From the NCBI GenBank assembly GCA_014380615.1, contig JACMJM010000002.1:105258-169257 (forward strand): 64,000 nucleotides of DNA, written 5' to 3'. The position numbers and the translations under genes are program-made. A model generated the notes under the pieces. That model was not told the DNA's origin. It made no database searches and was given only the letters and a program-made list of their open reading frames with translations. Below are positions 54,901 through 62,385 of the stretch, one piece after another. The DNA comes from Sphingobacteriaceae bacterium (GTDB taxonomy: Bacteria > Bacteroidota > Bacteroidia > Sphingobacteriales > Sphingobacteriaceae). Every line of letters starts with the position of its first letter. Position 1 is the first letter of the stretch.

Positions 54901-55264
54901 CAGCAAGTTTTTTTAGCTGTAAGGTATTCAGTAATTTATCCTTCACATGGATGAAATGCTCTCCGATTATTTCCGACGCCTGCTCATGCGAAAGGTTTTT
55001 ACCCAATCTATAGAAAGATAAAAGCGGAAGAATGATCCAATTGATGAAAATGGTTCCGTTTAATAACAGAAAACTATAAAAAAGAAGTGTGCGCACTATA
55101 GGAGAAAAGTGCCCGTAATACTCTGCTACAGTTACAATAATATAACTGGCAAAAAACGAAGCAGCCAGATATATGGAACCCCTAACTACTTTGTTTAAAT
55201 AATACTTTCTTATAAACTCATCGATTTTTTGGATGAGGTAAGAGTAGTTATTGGTTGAGAGCAT
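51914..55264 (-). CDS. DUF4175-family large membrane/coiled-coil protein
   Basis: 1116 residues. Three membrane helices lie in the first 180 residues (SIYLAASFFASYIIVTV, LFYSFLLLNGTIFINWIILPLL, YALPPLAVILFISA). A beta-rich periplasmic-type region covers about 190-480. A very long Gln/Lys/Glu-rich coiled coil (about 495-1000: ELEQKNSFEDTEKEEEQIEQ) and a Gly/Gln-rich stretch (GQQPGQQGQGQQGQGKG) follow, with a helical C-terminus. DUF4175 genes stand beside the GHKL and ybeY genes in many Bacteroidota. Function not known. It is unusually rich in Gln. The antisense Cys/Leu-rich frames on the plus strand are shadows. Confidence 0.87.
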   Translation of the reverse strand: MLSTNNYSYLIQKIDEFIRKYYLNKVVRGSIYLAASFFASYIIVTVAEYYGHFSPIVRTLLFYSFLLLNGTIFINWIILPLLSFYRLGKNLSHEQASEIIGEHFIHVKDKLLNTLQLKKLADTNYEQKSLIEASINQKIDDLKPVPFSSAIRINDNRKYLKYALPPLAVILFISATAPSIFSESTERLLKHDKKFIKKAPFEFVILNKSLSSVQGDDFELQVKLTGNEIPQDIYLEDGANTFKLEKESIIRFKYNFRNLQNTRKVRLVAGEFASDTYTLEVKRKPTLLNFDVRLEYPAYTGKRNETISNSGDLTVPVGTKVNWWFKTDNTDAIQLKLGDKNFKINAEKENQFVFSYKALQNTNFTAKPLNGEVSTSDLAAYSIKVIPDLNPAIQVNERPDSVNSKMLYFVGQVSDDYGFSVLKFHYKVLNGEKVIRSVAKPISFQKNALQSNFLHIWDIKSANAGPGEHIEYFFEIIDNDGVHGPKSTRSELRSVKLPTEAEAERSLEKSSKALQQKMEQAIRQAGQIERDAKRLAQELVNKKNLSFEEKKQIEQLLEKQKALESLVNEVKKDNKQKQLDQQDLQNPPQEILEKQKQIEDLFNNVLDEKTKELLRNIERLLEQNNKNQTQQELSKMQLDNKTLQKELDRILELYKQLEFDQKLANTIDKLQEMAKDQEKLSEETKKKTSDADALKEKQQELKKDFNNLKKELTDLEKKNEELEQKNSFEDTEKEEEQIEQQQEQSSKNLENKNNNKAAENQKNASEQMQKMAQKMRQMQQQNEMQEMQVNMQNLREVLANLLTSSFEQEKVMQSIRSTSTNDPNYVKLTQKQKDIKDNLKMVQDSLYALSRQVPQIESVINKEIQTINTNIDFALQQLAERRTAEANRNQQYAMTSINNLALMLSEVEQQMQQAMKNAKQGQGKGKGKSPSLSELSKMQERLNQNMQKARQQMQQQGQQPGQQGQGQQGQGKGQMSEQMARMAREQQLIRQALQNLNREMNKDGQGSLGNLEKLTKEMEQTETDLVNKKIQQETLIRQQDILTKLLEAEKAERERELDTQRESKQGKDQAPNYKIVLEEFKKIKLRELELLKTVPPALNSFYKLKVGDYFRLLNTK

Positions 55265-55341
55265 AGAAATCCTCCGCTTAGAATCATGAAATTAACGAAA
55301 ATTCGTAACAAATTGTATTCCAAGCGGATTAGTTTTAATAA

Positions 55342-56583
55342 TTATTGAAGCATGCAACCCGCCACCGTGGTGAAAGCTGTTTCGTCAATTAATATTGCTC
55401 CGCCGTTTGCCCGTAAACTTTCGTACGAATCAAAAACAATAGGAGTAGCGGTTTTGATTGTAACGTTTACAATATCATTTAGCCCGGCCTGCTGAATATT
55501 ATCATGTTTAACAAGCGTATTTACATCCAGCTTGTAATTAATTTCTTTTACAACGCAGCGAACCGTTTTTCCGTGTACCTGTATCAGGTATTTATTTCCG
55601 GGAGTAAGCGGCTTATTGTCCATCCAACAAAGCATGGCTTCAACTTCCTGAGATACCCTTGGCATGTTTGCCTGGGTAGCGATCACGTTACCGCGATTTA
55701 CATCAATATCATGCTTTAAGCGGATGACAGCACTTTGCGGAGCAAAAGCTATATCCACCTCTTCACCGTTTATCTCAACGGCTTCAATTTCCGAATCAAT
55801 TCCTTCGGGAAGAACTGTAACTAAATCTCCTTTTTTATAGACGCCGCTTACCACTTTGCCTGCATAGCCGCGATAATCGTGAAGATCGTCGGATTGGGGG
55901 CGGATAACGTACTGAACCGCAAAACGGGGATCGGTAAGGTTGATGTCGTTTGCGATATCGATAGTTTCAAGAAGATTTAATAAGGTTTCACCCTCATACC
56001 ACGGAGTATTAGCCGAAGGTTTAACGATGTTATCGCCGTTTAATGCGCTGATTGGAATAAAGGTTACATCCTTTATGTTCAGCTGCTCGGCCATTTTCAT
56101 ATAGTCTAAAACGATATCGTTATAAACCGCTTCAGAATAATGAACCATATCCATTTTGTTCACCGTTACCACCACATGCGGAATCGCCAATAATGAAGCG
56201 ATGATGCTATGGCGACGGGTTTGTTCAATAACTCCCTGGCGTGCGTCTACCAAAATGATTATCAGGTCGGAGTTGGAGGCACCGGTAACCATGTTGCGGG
56301 TATATTGTGTATGCCCCGGAGCATCGGCGATAATGAATTTACGTTTTTCTGTATTGAAGTATTTATATGCAACGTCGATGGTGATTCCCTGCTCACGCTC
56401 CGCACGTAAGCCATCGGTAAAAAGTGCAAGATCAATTTCGCCTTCCGATTTATTCTTACTCTGTTTAAGAATAGTTTCCAACTGATCAACTTTTATAGAA
56501 TCCGTATCATATAAAAGACGGCCAATTAAAGTGCTTTTTCCATCATCAACACTACCGGCAGTTATAAATCTAAGTAAATCCAT
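55342..56583 (-). CDS. cysN: Sulfate adenylyltransferase subunit 1 (GTPase)
   Basis: 413 residues. The EF-Tu-like GTPase has GSVDDGKSTLIGRLL (P-loop, residues 10-17), DAPGHTQYTRNM (G3) and VNKMDMV (G4). The beta-barrel domains include AVQYVIRPQ and RGNVIATQ. No APS-kinase (CysC) domain is fused, since the protein ends after the second barrel. With CysD it makes adenosine 5'-phosphosulfate (APS) from sulfate and ATP, driven by GTP. It is separated from cysD by 141 bases that contain a palindromic element, although the genes normally touch. Confidence 0.95.
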   Translation of the reverse strand: MDLLRFITAGSVDDGKSTLIGRLLYDTDSIKVDQLETILKQSKNKSEGEIDLALFTDGLRAEREQGITIDVAYKYFNTEKRKFIIADAPGHTQYTRNMVTGASNSDLIIILVDARQGVIEQTRRHSIIASLLAIPHVVVTVNKMDMVHYSEAVYNDIVLDYMKMAEQLNIKDVTFIPISALNGDNIVKPSANTPWYEGETLLNLLETIDIANDINLTDPRFAVQYVIRPQSDDLHDYRGYAGKVVSGVYKKGDLVTVLPEGIDSEIEAVEINGEEVDIAFAPQSAVIRLKHDIDVNRGNVIATQANMPRVSQEVEAMLCWMDNKPLTPGNKYLIQVHGKTVRCVVKEINYKLDVNTLVKHDNIQQAGLNDIVNVTIKTATPIVFDSYESLRANGGAILIDETAFTTVAGCMLQ

Positions 56584-56591
56584 TGTTTTTG

Positions 56592-56722
56592 AAGTATCAA
56601 GTATTTAGTATAAGGTATAAAGATCAGAAGCAAAGCGTGTTGCATATGATATTATACAATTGTATTTGATCAGGGATTCTAGTGCGTCAAGTCTTGATAC
56701 CTGATACTAGTATCCTGATACC
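56592..56722. repeat. Inverted-repeat element inside the cysD-cysN operon
   Basis: The left end, with GTATCAAG (56594) and GTATTTAGTATAAGG, is the imperfect reverse complement of the right end, with CTTGATAC (56693) and CTAGTATCCTGATACC. About 31 bases on each side pair at roughly 70-75%. The element takes up nearly the whole cysD-cysN gap. It can fold into one hairpin on the mRNA. Confidence 0.6.
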
Positions 56723-56724
56723 AT

Positions 56725-57633
56725 TTAAAAATATCCGTTCTTCTTCCTGTCCTCCATCGCGGCTTCAGAAATCTGATCATCGATCCGGGTTTCGCCGCGT
56801 TCGCTGATGTTAGTTTTATGAATTTCTGCTACAATGTCGTCGATTGTTGAAGCGGTTGATTCTACGGCTGCGGTGCAGGTCATATCACCCACGGTTCTGT
56901 AGCGAACATGTCTGGTTTCGATAATGTCCCCTTCATCAATGCGGATGAAAGGCGAAACGGCTACCAAATATTCGCCGTGAACCAAAACCTCACGCTCGTG
57001 GGTAAAATATATTGAAGGAAGCTCAATCTGCTCGCGTTTGATGTAGTTCCAAACATCCAGCTCCACCCAGTTACTGATCGGGAAAACACGAACGTTTTCG
57101 CCTTTGGCGATTTTGCCGTTGTAAAGGTTCCAAAGTTCTGGCCTTTGTCTTTTCGGATCCCAGGCACCGAATTCATCTCTTACAGAAAAGATCCGTTCTT
57201 TTGCCCTGGCTTTCTCTTCATCGCGGCGGGCTCCGCCAATACAGGCATCAAAACCAAACTCTTCGATGGTATCAAGTAGAGTGTAAGATTGTAAGGCATT
57301 CCTGGAAGCAAACTTTCCGGTTTGTTCTTTCAATCCTTTTGCTTTTATGGTATCAGCTACGTTTCTTACAATAAGTTTAGCCCCGGTTCTTTCAACAACT
57401 TCATCACGATATTTAATTGCTTCGGGGAAGTTATGGCCGGTGTCGATATGAACCAGAGGAAATGGTATTTTCCCCGGCTTAAAAGCTTTAAGTGCCAGCT
57501 GAACCAGGGTAATAGAATCTTTTCCACCGGAAAATAAAAGTGCTGGACGCTCAAATTGCCCTGCCACTTCACGCATAATGTGAATTGATTCTGCCTCCAG
57601 AAGATCCAGATAATCTAATTTATATTGCGACAT
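56725..57633 (-). CDS. cysD: Sulfate adenylyltransferase subunit 2
   Basis: 302 residues from ATG 57633 (five upstream codons are possible). LLFSGGKDSITLVQLAL is the PP-loop. FPLVHIDTGHNFPEAIKYRD, CIGGARRDEEKARAKERIFS, VFPISNWVELDVWNYI and ALESTAS-like CTAAVESTAST are family blocks. It joins CysN to form ATP sulfurylase. It follows cysH by 18 bases, giving the order cysH-cysD-(repeat)-cysN. Confidence 0.95.
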   Translation of the reverse strand: MSQYKLDYLDLLEAESIHIMREVAGQFERPALLFSGGKDSITLVQLALKAFKPGKIPFPLVHIDTGHNFPEAIKYRDEVVERTGAKLIVRNVADTIKAKGLKEQTGKFASRNALQSYTLLDTIEEFGFDACIGGARRDEEKARAKERIFSVRDEFGAWDPKRQRPELWNLYNGKIAKGENVRVFPISNWVELDVWNYIKREQIELPSIYFTHEREVLVHGEYLVAVSPFIRIDEGDIIETRHVRYRTVGDMTCTAAVESTASTIDDIVAEIHKTNISERGETRIDDQISEAAMEDRKKNGYF

Positions 57634-57651
57634 AATAGTTCTTTTCAAAAA

Positions 57652-58368
57652 TTAAGAATGGGCGTGTAACCCGCATTCCTTGCTTGCTTTATCTTCCCAC
57701 CACCAGCGGCCGGCTCTAAAATCGTCACCTGGCATAATTGCCCGGGTACAGGGTTGGCATCCTATACTTACAAATCCCTTGTCGTGCAAGGTGTTGTAAG
57801 GAATCCCGTTGGTATTTATAAAGGCCTTTACTTCGTCTGTTGTCCAGTGAAGTAAAGGGTGGAACTTGATAATATTATTGGTTTCATCCCACTCAAGCAT
57901 TGGTAAATCATGCCTTTCTGGCGAATGCTCGGCACGAAGACCGGTTACCCAGATTTCATTTCCCGCTAAGGCACGTTGTAAGGGTTCAACTTTACGGATG
58001 TAGCAGCAACCTTTACGATTTTCTACCGATTCGTAAAATGAATTCGGCCCTCTTTCGGTGATGAATTCCTGAAGTAATTGCTGATTGGGGTAATATGCTT
58101 CAATTTTGGCATTATACATTTCTGTAGTTCTGCTCCATACATAATACGTTTCAGTAAACAAGCGGCCTGTATCTAACGTGAAAACTTTAACCGGAATGTT
58201 ATTTGAAAAGATAAAGTGAGAGATGGCCTGATCTTCCCAGCTAAAACTGCTCGAAAAGATGATTTTGCCAGTAAACTCCTGAGCCATAAAAGCCAGCGCA
58301 TCTTGCGGGGCAAGGTTCTGAACTCGGGCAGATAATTCTGAGACTCTATCTTTAAGCATTTGTGTCAT
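57652..58368 (-). CDS. cysH: Adenylyl-/phosphoadenylyl-sulfate reductase with [4Fe-4S] motif
   Basis: 238 residues from ATG 58368. The frame extends to 58419, but a TATCTTTG box lies over it (58417-58424). PP-loop-like IIFSSSFSWEDQAI and FTLDTGRLFTETY bind the adenylyl part. Cys pairs in KGCCYIRKVEPL and IGCQPCTRAI are the CC...CxxC set that binds an iron-sulfur cluster, typical of APS reductases and absent from E. coli PAPS reductase. The catalytic Cys is in KECGLH at the C-terminus. The operon has no APS kinase, so APS is the more likely substrate (inference). Confidence 0.93.
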   Translation of the reverse strand: MTQMLKDRVSELSARVQNLAPQDALAFMAQEFTGKIIFSSSFSWEDQAISHFIFSNNIPVKVFTLDTGRLFTETYYVWSRTTEMYNAKIEAYYPNQQLLQEFITERGPNSFYESVENRKGCCYIRKVEPLQRALAGNEIWVTGLRAEHSPERHDLPMLEWDETNNIIKFHPLLHWTTDEVKAFINTNGIPYNTLHDKGFVSIGCQPCTRAIMPGDDFRAGRWWWEDKASKECGLHAHS

Positions 58369-58416
58369 TTTTATACTCCCCTCTACGTCAAATGTATAGT
58401 CTATAGAAAAAGTAGG

Positions 58417-58424
58417 CAAAGATA
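58417..58424 (-). promoter_or_regulatory. -7 box (TATCTTTG) of the cysHDN operon
   Basis: A perfect TAnnTTTG on the minus strand, 48 bases before ATG 58368. It shows that the longer frame to 58419 cannot be translated from this promoter. Confidence 0.6.
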
Positions 58425-58513
58425 CGGAGAATTGAGATTTTTTTCATGATTAATTTAAATTGAAAATCAGAGTAAGGTAATTTAATGGTAAGCTCTTGCA
58501 TGTTCTTTAGTTC

Positions 58514-58660
58514 ACGCAAAGCAAAATAGGTAAGGTGCAAAGCTCGAAAAGCCAACTTCCCTACTTTGCGTGTTTTTTTCCTTTGCGTACTTTGCGTGAA
58601 ATTTTTGCACAAGTAGATACGCAAAGCAAAATAAGATAAGGCGCAAAACTCGCAAAGCCA
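58514..58660. repeat. Direct repeats with ACGCAAAGCAAAATA motif
   Basis: Copy 1 (58514-58554) and copy 2 (58619-58660) match at about 85% of positions, both ending in AAAGCCA. Between them are CTTTGCGTGTTT, CTTTGCGTA and CTTTGCGTGAA, so the pattern also occurs inverted. Typical of a short dispersed intergenic repeat. Confidence 0.6.
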
Positions 58661-58743
58661 TCTCCTAGTTTGCCTGAAATTCTTCGCATGCCATCCCCTC
58701 ACCATTTTAATGAAAAAATCAGGTGCCTTAATTACAGGAAATC

Positions 58744-58751
58744 TATCTTTG
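58744..58751 (+). promoter_or_regulatory. -7 box (TATCTTTG) of gltX
   Basis: A perfect TAnnTTTG on the plus strand, 17 bases before ATG 58769. Confidence 0.6.
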
Positions 58752-58768
58752 TCGAATAATCGATAGCT

Positions 58769-60289
58769 ATGTCAAAGGTTCGTGTACGTTTTGCCCCAAG
58801 TCCGACAGGTGGTTTACATTTAGGTGGGGTAAGAACTGTTTTGTTTAATTACTTATTTGCCAGGCAACAGGGTGGCGAATTTATTCTTCGGATTGAAGAT
58901 ACCGATCAGACTCGTTTTGTTCCCGGTGCCGAAGAATATATTATCGAATGCTTAAAATGGTGCGGAATAACTCCCGATGAGGGCCCTGGTTTTGGCGGAG
59001 AGTTCGGCCCGTATCGCCAAAGCGAAAGAAAAGCACTTTACCGGCAATACGCTGAACAATTGCTTGTCGATGGATATGCGTATTATGCCTTTGATACTCC
59101 GGAAGATCTGGAAAAAAAGCGTGCGGAGTTACCAAATTTCCAGTATGGCCATGCCCACCGCAATGAGATGAAAAATTCCATTTCTCTTTCATCTCAGGAA
59201 GTTGAGGAATTATTGCGAAATGGAACACCATACGTCATTCGCATTAAAGTGCCACAAGACGAAACGGTTTCTTTTGATGATATGATTCGTGATGAAGTAA
59301 GCTTTGAAACTTCTTTGGTTGATGATAAAGTTTTGCTTAAAGCAGACGGGATGCCGACTTATCATCTCGCCGTTGTGGTGGATGATTATCTGATGAAAAT
59401 TACTCATGCTTTTAGGGGAGAAGAATGGCTTCCTTCGGCACCGGTACACATCTTACTTTGGAAATATTTAGGTTGGGAAAATGAAATGCCAAAATGGGCG
59501 CATTTGCCATTGATTTTAAAACCCGATGGGCATGGAAAGTTAAGCAAACGTGATGGAGCTCGTCTGGGATTTCCGGTTTACGCAATGAACTGGACAGATC
59601 CTAAAACCACTGAACTTACCGAAGGATTTCGAGAAATTGGCTTCCTTCCCGAAGCGTTTGTTAATCTGCTTGCCATGCTTGGATGGAATGACGGTAGCGA
59701 TCAGGAGCTATTTTCAATGGATGAACTGATTGAGAAGTTTTCACTTGAAAGGGTAAACAAATCGGGGGCGAAATTTGATTTTGAAAAGGCTCAATGGTAT
59801 AACGCCGAATGGATTAAAAAGCTGGATTCAGCCCGTTTACTCGAAAGTATTATTCAAATTTTTAAATCTAATAACATTGAGGTTACCGATCAGGGTAAAT
59901 TATCGGTGGTAATCGATTTAGTTAAGGACAGATGCACCCTGTTAACCGACTTTATCTCACAGGGAGGATACTTTTTTGAGAATCCGCGTGTGTTTGATTT
60001 TAGTTCTGTGGTAAATAAGTGGACATCCGAAAAAGTATCATTCTTTATTGCTTATACAGAAATTTTAAATGCGATAACTGATCATTCCCCGTCAAATCTT
60101 GAAGTCTCTTTTAAAGCTCTGGCCGAAGAAAAGGGATTAAAAATAGGCGATGTAATGCTCCCTTTCAGAATTATGCTGGTGGGCGGGAAGTTCGGTCCGG
60201 CCGTGTTTGAAATCGCTTCTCTTTTAGGGAAGGAGGAGACTATTCAACGAATTAATAAAGGGCTTGATATGCTTAGTAGGGAAGTATAG
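58769..60289 (+). CDS. gltX: Glutamyl-tRNA synthetase
   Basis: 506 residues. FAPSPTGGLHLGGVRT is the class I HIGH region and HGKLSKRDG (about 254-262) the KMSKS loop. FILRIEDTDQTR and VVDDYLMKITHAFRGEEWLPSAPVH complete the catalytic core. The C-terminal anticodon-binding domain is present (LEVSFKALAEEKGLKIGDVMLPFRIML). It charges tRNA-Glu. It is a single gene with its own promoter, convergent with idi, ten bases apart. Confidence 0.97.
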   Translation: MSKVRVRFAPSPTGGLHLGGVRTVLFNYLFARQQGGEFILRIEDTDQTRFVPGAEEYIIECLKWCGITPDEGPGFGGEFGPYRQSERKALYRQYAEQLLVDGYAYYAFDTPEDLEKKRAELPNFQYGHAHRNEMKNSISLSSQEVEELLRNGTPYVIRIKVPQDETVSFDDMIRDEVSFETSLVDDKVLLKADGMPTYHLAVVVDDYLMKITHAFRGEEWLPSAPVHILLWKYLGWENEMPKWAHLPLILKPDGHGKLSKRDGARLGFPVYAMNWTDPKTTELTEGFREIGFLPEAFVNLLAMLGWNDGSDQELFSMDELIEKFSLERVNKSGAKFDFEKAQWYNAEWIKKLDSARLLESIIQIFKSNNIEVTDQGKLSVVIDLVKDRCTLLTDFISQGGYFFENPRVFDFSSVVNKWTSEKVSFFIAYTEILNAITDHSPSNLEVSFKALAEEKGLKIGDVMLPFRIMLVGGKFGPAVFEIASLLGKEETIQRINKGLDMLSREV

Positions 60290-60298
60290 CCTTAGGGA

Positions 60299-60823
60299 TT
60301 ATGGTTGACGATTTAAAAAATCTCTTACAAGGGGATAAGCGATGTGAAACCAGAATGTATAATTCCGGGGCAGAATATTTAGATCAGATTCAAGTGCTTC
60401 AATAGAAATCCATTTGTATTCTTCGACTTCTTCCTTATCGGGATTAATTTCACCGCTGTATAGACCCAGCAGAACATGATCAAATTCATGTTCCGTTAGC
60501 GAATTATCGAAATTGGTTTTATAAGTGAAACTTGCGATTTCTACCAGTTCGCACTGAAATCCCAGTTCTTCATTTAATCGTGTGTTAGCGGCATCGATGG
60601 TTAAATCTCCCGGTTGGGGATGGCTGCAGCATGCGTTTGTCCATAAACCCGGAGAATGATATTTCGACAAAGCCCTTCGCTGCAAAAGCATTTCTCCATT
60701 GTTGTTAATTATAAAAATCGAAAAAGCTCTGTGAAGAAGGCCAAGTTTATGCGCCTCCATCTTTTCTATAGAACCAATTTCACGGTCGGCCTCATCAACT
60801 AAAATAACTTGTTTAAACTTCAT
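60299..60823 (-). CDS. idi: Isopentenyl-diphosphate delta-isomerase (type 1)
   Basis: 174 residues. The Nudix-like IDI-1 fold shows VILVDEADREIGSIEKMEAH, LLHRAFSIFIINNNGEMLLQRRALSKYHSPGLWTNACCSHPQPG (catalytic Cys region NACCSHP), RLNEELGF and VEEYKWISIEAL. It interconverts IPP and DMAPP. It directly follows crtB (that gene's stop is at 60824), so the two form an operon. Confidence 0.95.
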   Translation of the reverse strand: MKFKQVILVDEADREIGSIEKMEAHKLGLLHRAFSIFIINNNGEMLLQRRALSKYHSPGLWTNACCSHPQPGDLTIDAANTRLNEELGFQCELVEIASFTYKTNFDNSLTEHEFDHVLLGLYSGEINPDKEEVEEYKWISIEALESDLNILPRNYTFWFHIAYPLVRDFLNRQP

Positions 60824-61669
60824 TTATATAAGATTAAGCTGAGATCTTAGCCCCGCTTTTAATACGATAACCATTTTTAAATGATTAGGGATTCTAATCC
60901 TCTTCTCCATTATAGTAGCAGAGTTTGTTCGTTTAACTTTATTGAATAGCGCAAGGTAATATCTGTAAGCTACGTACACTCCAAAGCGTGAATTTAGAGG
61001 AAGTTTTTTAATTCCTTCATATCCCAGTTTAAAGTCCGACTCAATATCGCTTTCGATTTTTTCTTTTATCGAGTTTGAAAATATTCTGGATTTAAGTCCG
61101 GGAAAATATGAGCGGTTAAGATCGTCAATATCAGATCGCAAGTCGCGTAAAAAATTTATTTTTTGAAAAGCAGATCCGAGTGCCTGGGCATATCGTTTAA
61201 GAGAATCATAAGTATCTTTATTCCCTTCGCAGAAAACGCTTAAACACATTAATCCAACTACTTCCGCCGAACCATAAATATATTTTTGGTATGCTTCGTC
61301 GGTAGAATACACGGATGTATCCAAATCTTTGGCCATACTATCAAAGAAAGCGTCAATCAGATCAAAACCTATATTGTATTTCCTTACAGTTTGCTGAAAG
61401 CTATGTAGTATCGGGTTTAAGCTAATTCCCTCGCTTATAGCCCGGTAAGTATCCTTTCGAAAATCGTCAAGCAACTGTTTTTTATCGAATTCGTGAAAAG
61501 TATCCACTATTTCATCCGCAAGCCTGACCATGCCGTAAATCGAACATATTGGATTCCGGATGTCTAACTTGAGTAATTGTATGGCCGAATAAAAGGAGGT
61601 GCTGTACTGCTTTGTTACAGAGTCACTGCATTTTGAGGCGAATAGATCAAATTGTGCTACTGTATTCAT
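60824..61669 (-). CDS. crtB: Phytoene/squalene synthase family protein
   Basis: 281 residues. The first Asp-rich motif is RLADEIVDTFHEFD, and the second is FLRDLRSDIDDLNRSYFP (both DxxxD type). SFYSAIQLLKLDIRNPICSIYGMVRLADE and EVVGLMCL are family blocks. It joins two geranylgeranyl-PP into phytoene, the first carotenoid step. crtI, crtY and crtZ, normally adjacent in this phylum, are not in this window, so the pathway would be completed elsewhere. A squalene-type role cannot be excluded. It is divergent from the MarR gene. Confidence 0.9.
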   Translation of the reverse strand: MNTVAQFDLFASKCSDSVTKQYSTSFYSAIQLLKLDIRNPICSIYGMVRLADEIVDTFHEFDKKQLLDDFRKDTYRAISEGISLNPILHSFQQTVRKYNIGFDLIDAFFDSMAKDLDTSVYSTDEAYQKYIYGSAEVVGLMCLSVFCEGNKDTYDSLKRYAQALGSAFQKINFLRDLRSDIDDLNRSYFPGLKSRIFSNSIKEKIESDIESDFKLGYEGIKKLPLNSRFGVYVAYRYYLALFNKVKRTNSATIMEKRIRIPNHLKMVIVLKAGLRSQLNLI

Positions 61670-61776
61670 AGATTTAATAGAACCTTTTTCTTGCGCTTTA
61701 GTTTTCCAAATGCAAATTAGAACAAAAAAGTTATAATATATAATATTTATGTTGTATTTTTATATTTCGATTACAT

Positions 61777-62385
61777 ATGTCATACAATCTATACCGCCAG
61801 CTTATAAGTTTAACCGAAGATTTCGAAAAGGAAACTTCCGGGATCGAACCCACTCTCAATGCTTTTTCGACCTGGCTTAGCCGGAGAATTACAAATGATA
61901 ATTACGTTATAGAGGAGGAACTGGATTGGGAGGGGAAAAAAAATGGCCGTTCGGCTGAAAGTGTAATTAATACTTCTTTGGTTCATCTGTATAGGTATGC
62001 TAAAATCTACAGTAAATTAGCGATACAAGATTCGCCTTTTTCTACAATAGATGACGTTATTTTTCTAATCAATCTTAATCATCTTGGAGAAATGTCTAAG
62101 AAAAGCCTTATCGATTTAAATATTCACGAACGAACCACCGGGATCCAAATCATCAACCGGGTGCTTTATAATGGGTTTATCGAAGAGACTATAAATGAAT
62201 TGGATAGAAGAAGCCGAAAAGTTAAGATCACGGCAAAAGGAAAAGATGCGTTAGAAAAAAACATGGATAAGATTAGAGGGGCGAGTAAAACAGTAGTCGG
62301 CAATTTAGATGATTCAGAAAAACTGCAGTTAGTGAGATTGCTGCGGAAACTTGAATTGTATCACCAGGAGAAGCTCAGGAAATAG
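61777..62385 (+). CDS. MarR-like winged-helix transcriptional regulator
   Basis: 202 residues. The winged helix is in the second half: IDDVIFLINLNHLGEMSKKSLIDLNIHERTTGIQIINRVLYNGFIEETINELDRRSRKVKITAKGKDALE (helix-turn-helix, then the wing with the DRRSRKV basic stretch). The first 90 residues form an N-terminal helical dimer arm. It is divergent from crtB-idi with a 107-base AT-rich gap, so it most likely controls the carotenoid operon. This is inference from position. Its 3' end overlaps the convergent EamA gene by 11 bases. Confidence 0.85.
   Translation: MSYNLYRQLISLTEDFEKETSGIEPTLNAFSTWLSRRITNDNYVIEEELDWEGKKNGRSAESVINTSLVHLYRYAKIYSKLAIQDSPFSTIDDVIFLINLNHLGEMSKKSLIDLNIHERTTGIQIINRVLYNGFIEETINELDRRSRKVKITAKGKDALEKNMDKIRGASKTVVGNLDDSEKLQLVRLLRKLELYHQEKLRK

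Larger units (their letters stand above)
58369..58768. other. 400-base promoter and repeat region between cysH and gltX
   Basis: It holds the cysH promoter box (58417-58424), direct repeats of a GCAAAG-rich motif (58514-58660) and the gltX promoter (58744-58751). The minus frame 58388-58705 reads through the repeats and has no family features. I see no real gene. Confidence 0.55.

Noticed and set aside
58388..58705. 105-codon minus-strand open frame upstream of cysH
   Set aside because: It reads through direct repeats and the cysH promoter, and has a Leu/Phe/Lys-rich composition typical of shadow frames.
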